A DNA stretch of 20,197 bases from Bog-756 sp050011635 (GTDB lineage: Bacteria; Actinomycetota; Acidimicrobiia; Acidimicrobiales; RAAP-2), in contig JBEKIU010000055.1 of NCBI GenBank assembly GCA_050011635.1, forward strand, positions 1 to 20,197, in the 5' to 3' direction. Each line of letters begins with the position of its first letter. Within the stretch, counting starts at the first letter, position 1. The notes under the pieces were generated by a model. The model was not told the DNA's origin, searched no databases, and was given only the letters and a program-made list of their open reading frames with translations. Shown here in pieces: positions 1 to 6,577 of this stretch. A program made the translations under genes and the position numbers.

Positions 1-671
1 CGAACGCGCCGACCCTCGGGGTGTACCTGCCCTACCTGGGGGCAGACAGTCCCCTGCTCAAGGGGGTGACGAAAATCGACCAGTTCTACGTCGATGCCGC
101 GGCCGGGAATCTCCCGTCGTACTGCCTGGTGGAGCCCAACTACAACGACTCTTCCGAGGAGGATCCCCAAGACATCCAGTTCGGAGACCAGTTCATGGGG
201 AAGGTGGTCAACGCGGTGATGTCGAGCCCCAATTGGCCCAAGACCATGCTGATCTGGACCTACGACGAGCACGGGGGCTACTACGACCACGTTCCACCTC
301 CCGCGGCCATCCCTCCCGACGACATCCCTCCCGACCTGGCGCCGGGAGATCCACCGGGCACGTTCAATCAGTACGGGTTCCGGGTTCCGGCCGGGGTGGT
401 CAGCCCCTTTGCCAAGAAGGACTTCGTCTCCCACACGGTGTACGACCACACCTCGATCCTCAAGACGGTCGAGGAGAAATGGAACCTCCCGGCACTCACC
501 CGCCGCGATGCCAATGCCAGCAGCCTGTTCGACATGGTGGACGTAAGGTCCAAGCCGGCGTTCTTGACACCGCCGAGGCTTCCGGCCGCGGCTGACCCGG
601 CGGCGAAAGCCGGATGCCTGAGCACGGGTCCCGGCGTCATTCCGCCGCCGTCCGCGATCACCAAGGCCTGA
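1..671 (+). CDS. Phosphoesterase / phospholipase C family protein, C-terminal part (5' end outside window)
   Basis: The reading frame is open from the first bases of the window, so this is the 3' part of a longer gene and the GTG at 21 is probably internal. The product carries hallmarks of the phosphoesterase family PF04185 (bacterial phospholipase C / acid phosphatase type): YDEHGGYYDHVPPP near nt 270-305, then a GFRVPAGVVSPFAKK stretch and YDHTSILKTVEEKW. The last part has the usual 'LTRRDANASSLFD' ending. Family members hydrolyse phosphodiester or phosphomonoester bonds, often of phospholipids, and are usually exported; the signal peptide region is not in this window. The aspartate, glutamate and histidine of the DEHGG motif belong to the metal site in this family. 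The substrate cannot be decided from the fragment. The gene converges with the minus-strand gene ending at 862. Confidence 0.9.
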   Translation, partial: NAPTLGVYLPYLGADSPLLKGVTKIDQFYVDAAAGNLPSYCLVEPNYNDSSEEDPQDIQFGDQFMGKVVNAVMSSPNWPKTMLIWTYDEHGGYYDHVPPPAAIPPDDIPPDLAPGDPPGTFNQYGFRVPAGVVSPFAKKDFVSHTVYDHTSILKTVEEKWNLPALTRRDANASSLFDMVDVRSKPAFLTPPRLPAAADPAAKAGCLSTGPGVIPPPSAITKA

Positions 672-861
672 CGTCAGCCGCCGATTCCGGCGACACGGTT
701 CCCGACCGCTACAACGGCGACCGCGGGCTCGACGTAAACGGCACGCTCGACAGGGCCTCTTCTTCACCTGCTACCAGCAGGGTCCGAGGCCACATCGGCC
801 TGACTGCGGACCGGATCGAGGTTCGTGTCCGGCCCATGGTGAAGCCGGCCCCGGCCGGTGC
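672..861. other. Convergent intergenic region, no gene seen
   Basis: This 190-bp gap lies between two convergent genes. It holds a short perfect inverted repeat, CCTGCT-ACC-AGCAGG at 767-781, and a GC-rich CCGGCC-type repeat near 845-860, but neither is followed by a T-run on either strand. A short open frame covering it on the plus strand has no recognisable features. A terminator function is possible but weakly supported. Confidence 0.35.
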
Positions 862-1671
862 TCACAGCTCCGCGGCAATCGCCCTCGCCTGTTGCCCGGT
901 GAACGAACCGGAGATCTGCATCTGGCCGTTAAAGGAGGTCCATGCCGACTGAGTGGGCTGGGTAATCGGAGCCGAGATCACCTTGCCATTGAGATCGATC
1001 CCGATGATCCCGTGGAACTGCTGCTTGGTCAATGTGTCCCACGCCGTGGCCCCGGCAGGCGTGAGAACGAGATTGACCGTCCACTGGCCGTTGACCATAT
1101 GGGCCGAAGCGGACTTGACGCCTCGCTGGTCGAGCGAGGCAGGTCCGAGGACGTAACGCCCGGACCCTTCGGCTGCGATGCCGGGCAGGAGCACCGAATC
1201 GTTCCCGTCGGCCTCGTTGGGCGGAGTCGACGGATAGGTGGCGAAATGCGGATCGGCCGGAATGTTCGTGTTGCCTTCATATCCGTTGACATTGCCGGAG
1301 TCCGGTGCCACCTGAAGGTTGGACGCCGTCAACGCCGCCGAGGCCGAACAGGCCGGCAACGCACCGGTGGAGGCCGCCTGCCCCGCAGCCAGCGTCAGAG
1401 GCGGCGCATAGCAGAGCACGGGACGGAAGCTGAGGTTCGCTGCCGGGTGGCCCGGTCCTGTGGCCGACACCGGAGCGACCACGGGTTTCGGCAACCCGCC
1501 ACCGCCTCCACCCGACGTGAGGCCAAGCGTGGCCACGATGACCCCGAGGAGGACCAACGTCGTGATTCCCGAGATGAGCCACCTCCGCTTCCGCCGTTGC
1601 TTCGCTTCCTGGAAGAGGAGCTGAGCCTCATCGGTCTGAGGAAGCGCCCTCGGTCGGTCCAAGACCGTCAT
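862..1671 (-). CDS. Single-pass membrane protein with SecD P1-head-like domain
   Basis: The 269-residue product has a short basic cytoplasmic N-terminus (KQRRKRRW around residues 24-31), one transmembrane helix at about 32-51, a glycine-rich linker (TSGGGGGG) and a long exported part. Residues about 165-269 resemble the P1 head subdomain of SecD/SecDF: RYVLGPASLD, then 'QWTVNLVLTPAGATAWDTLT', then GIDLNGKVISAPIT and finally ISGSFTGQQARAIAAEL. In true SecD this periplasmic domain sits between TM1 and TM2 of a multi-pass proton-driven translocation subunit; here there is no membrane portion after it, so the protein cannot be a canonical SecD. A role in handling exported proteins is inference. 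The start is ATG at 1671 with a weak AGG upstream, and a good promoter lies at 1704-1732. Confidence 0.8.
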   Translation of the reverse strand: MTVLDRPRALPQTDEAQLLFQEAKQRRKRRWLISGITTLVLLGVIVATLGLTSGGGGGGLPKPVVAPVSATGPGHPAANLSFRPVLCYAPPLTLAAGQAASTGALPACSASAALTASNLQVAPDSGNVNGYEGNTNIPADPHFATYPSTPPNEADGNDSVLLPGIAAEGSGRYVLGPASLDQRGVKSASAHMVNGQWTVNLVLTPAGATAWDTLTKQQFHGIIGIDLNGKVISAPITQPTQSAWTSFNGQMQISGSFTGQQARAIAAEL

Positions 1672-1702
1672 CGAGAACCTGACCGGGTGGAGAACATAGA
1701 AC

Positions 1703-1732
1703 TACTATGCCTAGTACCATGTCCGTTGTCAA
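1703..1732 (-). promoter_or_regulatory. Promoter with overlapping inverted repeat upstream of the SecD-head-like gene
   Basis: Read on the minus strand there is a consensus -35 TTGACA (1727-1732), a 17-nt spacer and a -10-like CATAGT (1704-1709). A perfect inverted repeat TACTA-N4-TAGTA (1703-1716) overlaps the -10, which is where a repressor would sit. Such TACTA/TAGTA boxes resemble operators of GntR/YtrA- or BlaI-type regulators, but no such regulator is encoded in the window. The predicted transcript would begin about 25 nt before the ATG at 1671. Confidence 0.55.
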
Positions 1733-1761
1733 GGTCGACCGCCAGGCCCGGTGGGTACCGA

Positions 1762-2199
1762 TCAGGTTGTGTCCACGATCAACACTGAGCAGGGCGCCGC
1801 ATGGGCAACTGAATTCGGGACGCTTCCGAGGATCCGGCGGCTGCCCTTCATGCCTTTGTTGCCGACAACGATGAGGTCCACCCCTTCCTGCTCGGCGATT
1901 CGGACGATTGCCTCGGCCGGGTCACCGGTTGCGGCATGCACGACCACTTCGAGACCGTGCGTTCGGGCCATCGTGGCGAGATCATCGAGGAGCAGGTCGG
2001 CGGGATGGGTCGTCGTCGACAGTTGAAGCTCACGGGGCAGCTGTTCCCGGCGCACTGTCTTGGGGTCGTAGGCGGTGACGATGTGGAGCTTGCCGCCGGC
2101 CAGTTCCGCCATGGCGGCTGCCGCTTCTACGGCCTGGCGTGCGGTTTGCGAGTCATCGGACCCGACAAGTACGGACTCGAACATCGGTGACGGTTCCAC
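1762..2199 (-). CDS. Universal stress protein (UspA family)
   Basis: The 145-residue protein is one complete Usp domain of normal length. It has the N-terminal beta strand and SDDS loop (FESVLVGSDDS, residues 7-17), the ATGDPAEAIVRIAEQEGVDLIVVG region, and the C-terminal nucleotide loop GNKGMKGSRRILGS (113-126), followed by VPNSVAHAAPCSVLIVDT. The loop is G-x2-G-x8-G-S, one residue shorter than the classical ATP-binding G-x2-G-x9-G-[ST], a variant I associate with the GNKGM-type actinobacterial Usps. ATP binding is therefore likely but not certain. The start chosen is GTG at 2199 with GAGAGG upstream; ATG at 2184 is the alternative. Usps are cytoplasmic and accumulate under stress or growth arrest; no specific partner is suggested by the neighbours. 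Confidence 0.93.
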   Translation of the reverse strand: MEPSPMFESVLVGSDDSQTARQAVEAAAAMAELAGGKLHIVTAYDPKTVRREQLPRELQLSTTTHPADLLLDDLATMARTHGLEVVVHAATGDPAEAIVRIAEQEGVDLIVVGNKGMKGSRRILGSVPNSVAHAAPCSVLIVDTT

Positions 2200-2263
2200 G
2201 TTGCCGGCCTCTCAACGAAATCCCTGGCGCCCACCTGCCCGATAGCTCCACTTGACTGCCGGA

Positions 2264-2292
2264 ATGTTAGTTGTGGTGGCAAGTTCGCACAA
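2264..2292 (-). promoter_or_regulatory. Candidate promoter of the universal stress protein gene
   Basis: On the minus strand TTGTGC (2287-2292) and TAACAT (2264-2269) are separated by exactly 17 nt, giving a plausible -35/-10 pair about 65 nt upstream of the GTG at 2199. The -10 matches TANNNT. It lies in the 190-bp gap between this gene and the coiled-coil gene that ends at 2389. The call rests on hexamer match and spacing only. Confidence 0.4.
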
Positions 2293-2388
2293 TGCAGGCG
2301 GGCGGCTCTGAGGGTGCGGCTGAGACACCTCCCGGAGGGACCCGTCGCCAGTTCCATCAAGAAACGGCTCGACCCGCCCGACACCGGA

Positions 2389-2661
2389 CTATCTGCGAGT
2401 CCTCTTCGTCGTCACCCTGAGGTGCTCGATCTTCAGCCGGAGATCGGCGATTTCCGTCCTGAGCTCGTTCATCAACTGATGGTCACTCCGGTCGAGCTCG
2501 GTGATCTGTTGCGTCAGAACGTCAAGGGCGTCCGCCAACAGGTACACGCCCCGGAGGGCAGCGGCGGCGACGACCCGGGCCTGGCCGGCGGAGTTGGCCG
2601 CATCTGCGTACTCCGATTCCAACTCATCGACCAGGGTGTCGAGATCCCGCCGGATCGTCAT
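2389..2661 (-). CDS. Small coiled-coil protein of unknown function
   Basis: I do not recognise a named family. From ATG at 2661 the product is 90 residues, predominantly helical and strongly charged, with heptad-like hydrophobic spacing: DTLVDELESEYADAA near the start, an alanine-rich helix in the middle (VVAAAALRGVYLLADALDVLTQQI) and ELRTEIADLRLKIEHLRV before a basic tail KRTRR. This suggests a coiled-coil oligomer. The frame extends upstream to 2883, but that extension is Arg/Pro-rich and looks non-coding. There is no Shine-Dalgarno before 2661; instead a TTGACG (2691-2696) and a weak CACGAT (2668-2673) would place transcription start at the ATG itself. An in-frame GTG a few codons upstream is the alternative. 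The opposite-strand frame lacks protein-like composition. Confidence 0.6.
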   Translation of the reverse strand: MTIRRDLDTLVDELESEYADAANSAGQARVVAAAALRGVYLLADALDVLTQQITELDRSDHQLMNELRTEIADLRLKIEHLRVTTKRTRR

Positions 2662-2898
2662 GAGTGAATCGTGGGCCACGGACCAGTGTCCGTCAAATGC
2701 CAGTCGGTGCCCAGTCACTTGTCGTGTTGGTGTCACGCCGTTCGGTGGTCGTCGGGCGGTTCCACGCATGGCGAGTAGCCGCCCGGAACCGGTCGAGTGG
2801 CAGAGAATCTGGCCACTGCCGACCGCAGCTCGTCCGGGCCTCTGTCGATGTGTGGCGTGGATGGACCTCGCCAGCGGCCTCACGGATCAACAGCGGCC
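2662..2898. other. Intergenic region with short direct repeat
   Basis: Besides the palindrome at 2678-2693 this 237-bp stretch has a 14-bp direct repeat, CAGCGGCCTCACGG, at 2872-2885 and 2891-2904, separated by 5 bp. The second copy overlaps the last codons and stop of the methyltransferase gene. No gene with protein-like composition was seen here. Confidence 0.4.
2668..2696 (-). promoter_or_regulatory. Possible promoter with palindrome before the coiled-coil gene
   Basis: A perfect 6-bp-arm inverted repeat ACGGAC-CAGT-GTCCGT (2678-2693) sits between a TTGACG (-35-like, 2691-2696, minus strand) and CACGAT (-10-like, 2668-2673), spacer 17 nt. The position would suit a repressor operator. The -10 match is poor, so this is tentative. 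Confidence 0.3.
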
Positions 2899-3552
2899 TC
2901 ACGGTGCGCGACCGGCCAGGAGGGCGAACCCCCGCCAACGCCACAGGCAATCGACTTGGGAGAGTCCGGCCTCCCGCATCCATCGGAGTTGGTCTTCGAC
3001 ACCGGCCAGTCGATCCTCGGGGTCATTCTCGGCCCGGCCGATCAGATCCAGGAATTGGCGATGAAGCTCGGGAGTTGCCGAGGCGACAACCTCCAGGTTG
3101 GCGAACAGCCCCCCGGGGCTGAGCTGCCGGGCAACTTCCGCGAACAGAGCCCGCTTGCGGCGATCCTCCAGATGGTGGATCGAAAAGCCGGCAATGACGA
3201 CGTCGAACGTCCCGAGAGACGTCAATGGATCATCCAGATTCCACTCCCGAACGGCAACCCGTTGGTCTCCGGTAAATCGCCTGCGGGCATGCTCGAGCAT
3301 GGCTGCCGATGCATCCACAGCGACCACTTCTACTACGCCGGGCCGCTGGTCGAGAACGAGTGCTGCCAGCCTTCCGTCCCCACATCCGAGGTCGAGCACC
3401 GACCGAGGCGAGTCCGGTAACAACGTTGCCAGCACCGCCTCGCCCGCGGCCCGTGGCTCCAGGCCATCGATCCGGCCCAGGTAGCGCGCCACGCTGTCAG
3501 GATCACTCCAGGTGGCTGTCGGACCGTTCATGGGGTCAGAAGTTGCGGCCAC
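2899..3552 (-). CDS. Class I SAM-dependent methyltransferase
   Basis: The product (217 residues from GTG 3552) has the Rossmann methyltransferase signature. Motif I SVLDLGCGDGRL (about 51-62) binds S-adenosylmethionine, the acidic end of strand 2 is VVAVD (D80), and the motif IV region is FDVVIAGFSIHHLED (116-130). LSPGGLFANLEVV follows as the post-I/motif VI-type region. The HHLED motif and overall size match the Methyltransf_12/25 group of small-molecule methyltransferases; the substrate cannot be told. The start is uncertain: GTG 3552 has AGGATGGAG closely upstream, while ATG at 3531 has no ribosome site; the domain is intact in either case. Sequence further upstream in frame (to 3630) is Arg/Pro-rich and probably not translated. 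Confidence 0.88.
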   Translation of the reverse strand: MAATSDPMNGPTATWSDPDSVARYLGRIDGLEPRAAGEAVLATLLPDSPRSVLDLGCGDGRLAALVLDQRPGVVEVVAVDASAAMLEHARRRFTGDQRVAVREWNLDDPLTSLGTFDVVIAGFSIHHLEDRRKRALFAEVARQLSPGGLFANLEVVASATPELHRQFLDLIGRAENDPEDRLAGVEDQLRWMREAGLSQVDCLWRWRGFALLAGRAP

Positions 3553-3669
3553 GTCTCCATCCTGGCCGATGGGGCGCCCGGGTGCCCGAACCGGCCCCCA
3601 CCTGTGATGCGACCTGGCCCATCCAACCAACCCCCGAAAGCAGCCGTCACCCCGATGGCTGGTGATCCG

Positions 3670-4146
3670 TCAGCCGGGGGCAAGCGCCATCGCCACCGCC
3701 ACCGCCTCCGCCGGGTCGTCCATGGGCACGATCCCGCCATCCGGGTGACCGTTGGGTCGGGTCAGGGACCACGTCCCGATCCCGATCACCGGTATGCCTG
3801 CATGCAGGGCCAGGGCTATCTCGGAGAGGGTCCCGTACTCGCCGTCAACTGCGATCACGGCTGACGCGCAGCCGACGACAAGCGCATTGCGGGCCTCGCC
3901 GATACCCGTCGGGATGACCACGTCGACCCAGGGGTTGGCCGCGGTTGGGTCACTCCCCGGCAACAGCCCCACGGTGAGCCCACCTGCCGACTTCGCACCA
4001 CGACAGGCCGCGGCCATGACTCCACCGAGTCCGCCACACACCACGATGGCCCCGGCATTGGCCAGAGCGAAGCCCACCTTCTCGGCCACCGCGATCTCAG
4101 AGGCAGGCGCGTCCGTTCCTCCTATGACAGCGATCTGGGTCTGCAT
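3670..4146 (-). CDS. LOG/TIGR00725-like Rossmann nucleotide-binding protein
   Basis: The 158-residue protein starts with IAVIGG and contains CGGLGGVMAAACRGA (37-51), GEARNALVV (83-91) and DGEYGTLSEIALAL (101-114). These are the conserved elements of the SLOG superfamily, closest to the TIGR00725 group. LOG enzymes release cytokinin-like bases from nucleoside monophosphates using a PGGxGTxxE motif. Here the first glycines are replaced (DGEYGTLSE), as I recall for TIGR00725 proteins, while the Arg-Asn and Thr-x-x-Glu positions remain. Nucleotide binding is therefore well supported, and phosphoribohydrolase activity is only possible. The length is normal for the group. ATG 4146 has a GGA about 10 nt upstream. 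The neighbours give no pathway. Confidence 0.87.
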   Translation of the reverse strand: MQTQIAVIGGTDAPASEIAVAEKVGFALANAGAIVVCGGLGGVMAAACRGAKSAGGLTVGLLPGSDPTAANPWVDVVIPTGIGEARNALVVGCASAVIAVDGEYGTLSEIALALHAGIPVIGIGTWSLTRPNGHPDGGIVPMDDPAEAVAVAMALAPG

Positions 4147-4226
4147 GGTCGTTCCAGCGTACGTCGGTGTCCGGCCAGCCCGAATGTGCCAGTCCGGAGT
4201 CCGACGAATCCATCCGGCGACCGGAC

Positions 4227-4574
4227 CTACCGCGGGGTCGTCTGCTCACGCCGAGCACCTCGGATGGCGGGGAAGTCGACGACCTTCGCCAGTGTGGGGC
4301 GAAACAGATTCCGGATCCTCGACCAAGGCGAGCGGCGCCGCGTTGTCCTGCTCGGCTGCTGATCTGAAATGGTCACGGCATCACCGAGCGCCTCGGCCAG
4401 GAGGCCTATCAAGGCGGGAACTTCGGCGAGGTCGATGGGGGTTGACGCCACGCAGACCCCGTCTCGCCAGTGGCTCAGCACCACCTTGTGCTGCTTGGCG
4501 TGCCTCGTCACCCGTAACGACGCCCCGTGACCTCTGCTGTCTGGGATGTTGAGGCGATTCGGGGTTGCACCCAC
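4227..4574 (-). CDS. Conserved-looking small hypothetical protein
   Basis: The 115-residue product has no family I can name. Its core, RVTRHAKQHKVVLSHWRDG then VCVASTPIDLAEVPALIGLL, reads as two beta strands with a 'SxWRDxxCVxT' pattern followed by an amphipathic helix. It resembles small uncharacterised actinobacterial proteins with the same 'vvlS-WR...C...t-l...dvp-Li..L' layout (from memory). The last third is basic and Pro/Arg-rich (SRTTRRRSPWSRIR) and probably disordered. The start is GTG 4574; a GGAGG lies about 15 nt upstream, a little far. The overlapping minus-strand frame from 4596 is low-complexity and was rejected. It lies upstream of, and co-oriented with, the LOG-like gene, with an 80-bp gap. 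Confidence 0.6.
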   Translation of the reverse strand: MGATPNRLNIPDSRGHGASLRVTRHAKQHKVVLSHWRDGVCVASTPIDLAEVPALIGLLAEALGDAVTISDQQPSRTTRRRSPWSRIRNLFRPTLAKVVDFPAIRGARREQTTPR

Positions 4575-4658
4575 GCATTCGAGTATGCACCTCCACCCGC
4601 GGGATTGTCGACCGCCGCGTGCCGGTGGACCCTCAGGTGTGCAGCCCGCCGACCTGGT

Positions 4659-4916
4659 TCATCCGTCCTGCTCGGCCCGGTAGGCCATCACCCATGCGGG
4701 CGGGACCGTATCGGGGACCTCGGCAGAAGGCCCGGTCGAACGGAACGCAGCGAACCGGTCACTCTCAGCGTCCGTCGTGATCTCAGCGTCGGTCGTAATC
4801 TCAGCGTCGGTCGTGATCTCAGCGTCGGTCTTGATCGCTCGCCAGATCCCATGACCGGCGACGCCGAACAACCCACCGAGAAATACCACCAGCCCCACCA
4901 AGGACAACAGTGTCAT
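4659..4916 (-). CDS. Small single-pass membrane protein with hexapeptide repeat
   Basis: The 85-residue product begins with a clear transmembrane helix (about residues 3-24, rich in Leu, Val, Phe and Gly), followed by a WRAIK junction and an acidic repeat region, TDAEIT repeated (about 30-52), then a short polar tail. Translation is well supported: GGAGG at 4924-4928 stands 7 nt before ATG 4916. The repeat comes from an 18-bp tandem DNA repeat in frame, so copy number can change without breaking the frame. Two other minus-strand frames over the repeat (PTLRSR-type) lack a ribosome site. Function is unknown; the topology suggests a membrane-anchored acidic segment. Confidence 0.6.
   Translation of the reverse strand: MTLLSLVGLVVFLGGLFGVAGHGIWRAIKTDAEITTDAEITTDAEITTDAESDRFAAFRSTGPSAEVPDTVPPAWVMAYRAEQDG
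4763..4834. repeat. 18-bp tandem repeat, four copies, in frame within the small membrane protein gene
   Basis: Four consecutive 18-bp units begin at 4763, 4781, 4799 and 4817 with consensus TCTCAGCGTCGGTCGTGA (plus strand). They differ from each other at one or two positions (CC for GG in the first, TAA for TGA in the second, CTT for CGT in the fourth). On the minus strand each unit encodes six residues, giving the TDAEIT repeat. The 18-bp length preserves the frame, as expected of a variable-number coding repeat. Confidence 0.9.
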
Positions 4917-5183
4917 CGACGTGCCTCCGATCCGCGTTCAACCGACCTGGTGAGGACCAGCCCAGCTCTCGTCATCGGCCTCCCGACAAGTCCGATCATG
5001 ACGTCGTCACCTTGCGACCGAGACCAGGGTCCTCGGTCGCATCACCGGAAGATCACCCAATGGGCCTCCAGGATACTCGCTCCCCGATGCCTGCGGATGC
5101 CTGAAACTCAATCAGTCTGGCCTTGTTTTCCGAAAAAGTGCCACAAGGTGCATCGGAGTCGACGACTGAGCAAGGATTGTCCC
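4917..5183. other. Divergent intergenic region, no gene seen
   Basis: This 267-bp stretch separates the divergently transcribed membrane-protein and deaminase genes and should hold both promoters. It includes a locally A/T-richer part (about 5103-5150, with TTGTTTTCCGAAAAAG) ahead of the deaminase. I could not find a convincing -35/-10 pair with standard spacing. The plus-strand frame running through it from 4527 is compositionally non-coding. Confidence 0.4.
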
Positions 5184-5791
5184 GTGGAGTTGTCCGAACC
5201 ATGGATCGAGGCACTCGACCTCGCCTGGGCCGCGATGACGGTGGGCACGACCCCGGTGGGATCCGTCGTGATCGACGGTGACGGACAGATCGTGACTCGG
5301 GGTCGCGGTCGGCGATACGTCCGTGACTCGACGCCCGGCCAGCTGTCCTACAGCCACCTCGCCCACGCGAGCTGAATGCTCTGGCCCAGCTCTCTCCGAC
5401 CCATCGCCATGAGGACCTCACCGTGCTCAGCACCCTCGAACCGTGCATCCTCTGCATGGGCGCAGTGGTCATGGCAACTGTAGGGAGGGTCGAGTATGCC
5501 GGGGCTGACCCTTATGGTGGGGCCGCCCATCTCGAGCTCCGCAACGCCCACACTGCCCGCCTGATGCCTCGGATCGTTGGACCGGACCCCGGACCGCTCG
5601 GCACGATCGGGGCACTGCTGCACTATGCGTTCTATGTCGAGCGGAATCCTGACGGCGCCGTGGTGGATGCCTATCGGCAGGTTCTGCCCGATTTCATCAG
5701 GGAGGTCGACGATGCCGGCATCACCGGTGCAGTGCTCCGGCTGAAGGCGGAGCAGCGGGATCTCGGGCAGGTATTGGCGCTCGTTGCCTGA
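5184..5791 (+). pseudogene. Nucleoside/cytidine-type deaminase, broken by a one-base frameshift in the HAE motif
   Basis: GTG 5184 is preceded by AAGGA at 7 nt (5172-5176). The first half, with TPVGSVVIDGDG, ends at a TGA (5373-5375) directly after HLAHA. The second half, in the next frame, has LSTLEPCILCMGAVVMA and runs to 5791. If one base is restored at about 5367-5370, the protein reads continuously as HAELNALAQLSP through to EPCILCMG, about 202 residues. That gives the complete zinc site of the CMP/dCMP deaminase superfamily: H-A-E (His ligand and catalytic Glu) and P-C-x2-C. As written, neither half can form the active site. Both halves keep good codon usage, so the lesion is either very recent or a sequencing or assembly error. 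If intact, it would deaminate a free base or nucleoside (guanine- or cytosine-deaminase-like); tRNA editing by a TadA-like protein is less likely because the C-terminal part is long. Confidence 0.85.
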
Positions 5792-6008
5792 CCGCGCTCG
5801 GGGAAGATCCATGCTCCGGGCGCAGGTCCGCCCTCTCACTGCGGCGTCGTCGCGGGTCCGCCGCCCTCCATCCCCGGCCGATACCGAGACTGTGCCCCTC
5901 GGGGTTCCTCGCCACCGAGTCGGCCCCCCGCCCGCCGTCCTGGCTCAGCCAGGGCCACCGGCTGGAGTCACCGGCGTGTCAGGCCTCCTCGTCTGAGAGA
6001 ATGTCAGC

Positions 6009-6563
6009 ATGTCGGTGGAGTCACGAGCTCGCAACCCGAAGGGTCCGATCTGCCCGAGCTGTCATGAACCACTTCGGGAGAATCTCCGCCGCGAGCAAAT
6101 CGAGGCTCAGGGCGACTCCGAGCACGGACCCTCCCCCGTCGATTTCGTCTACTGCGGTTCCTGCGGATGGCCCCTCCAGAGTGAGCGTGTCGGCGCCCGG
6201 TCCACGGTGGGGGCCGGCCCGAGAGGGGCGGAGGTGGCCGCGCCGGCAGATGAGACCACACTCGAAGGACGGTTCCAGCTTCGTTCCGGGGATCTGATCG
6301 CAGAAATCCGGGCGTTGGGCTTCGACCCGTTCGTGTGGGTCGGGCTGATCAACGATCTCGGCGCGGTCCGAGCAGCCAAGACCATCCTCTCGCAGTACGG
6401 AGTCCTCCCGGTCACCCGGTGGCTCGTCGAACTGAATCGCCCCGAACTGACCTTGGAACGGGAGATCGAGCAGATCAGGTGGGCCGACCTGTTCGATGAC
6501 AGGGACCGCTCACTGGCAGCCGGCCGGATCGCTTCGGTCACCCGGCACGATCCGGACCACTAG
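6009..6563 (+). CDS. Zinc-ribbon protein with C-terminal helical module of unknown function
   Basis: The 184-residue product has an N-terminal zinc ribbon, CPSC (15-18) and CGSCG (49-53), with 30 residues between the knuckles. A variable linker follows, then a helical module at about 118-174: GAVRAAKTIL, then LPVTRWLVELNRPELTLE, and WADLFDDRDRSLAAGRI. From memory this module (Gly-Ala-Val-x2-Ala-Lys, then Leu-Thr-x-Glu, then W/F-x2-LF) also occurs in uncharacterised proteins and next to HNH-type nucleases in other bacteria, but I know of no assigned function. Nucleic-acid or protein binding through the zinc ribbon is inference. ATG 6009 is favoured; GAGAAT (5997-6002) lies 6 nt before it and could be a -10 for a leaderless transcript, or GAGAG could act as a weak ribosome site. 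Confidence 0.75.
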   Translation: MSVESRARNPKGPICPSCHEPLRENLRREQIEAQGDSEHGPSPVDFVYCGSCGWPLQSERVGARSTVGAGPRGAEVAAPADETTLEGRFQLRSGDLIAEIRALGFDPFVWVGLINDLGAVRAAKTILSQYGVLPVTRWLVELNRPELTLEREIEQIRWADLFDDRDRSLAAGRIASVTRHDPDH

Positions 6564-6577
6564 GAACACCGTTCGGG

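Noticed and set aside
892..1788. 298-residue plus-strand frame opposite the SecD-head-like gene
   Set aside because: It is Arg/Gly/Asp-rich with no hydrophobic or domain pattern, while the minus strand encodes a recognisable domain with promoter.
2872..2904. 14-bp direct repeat as a possible attachment site or target duplication
   Set aside because: The two copies are only 5 bp apart, with no integrase, transposase or inverted ends nearby.
4763..4834. Possible CRISPR-like array
   Set aside because: The units are directly adjacent without spacers, only 18 bp long and in frame within a gene, so this is a coding tandem repeat.
5792..6008. Hairpin CCTGGC-TCA-GCCAGG (5939-5953) considered as a terminator after the deaminase
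   Set aside because: The stem is only 6 bp with no T-run; it may be chance in GC-rich DNA. No gene or tRNA-like fold was found in this gap.
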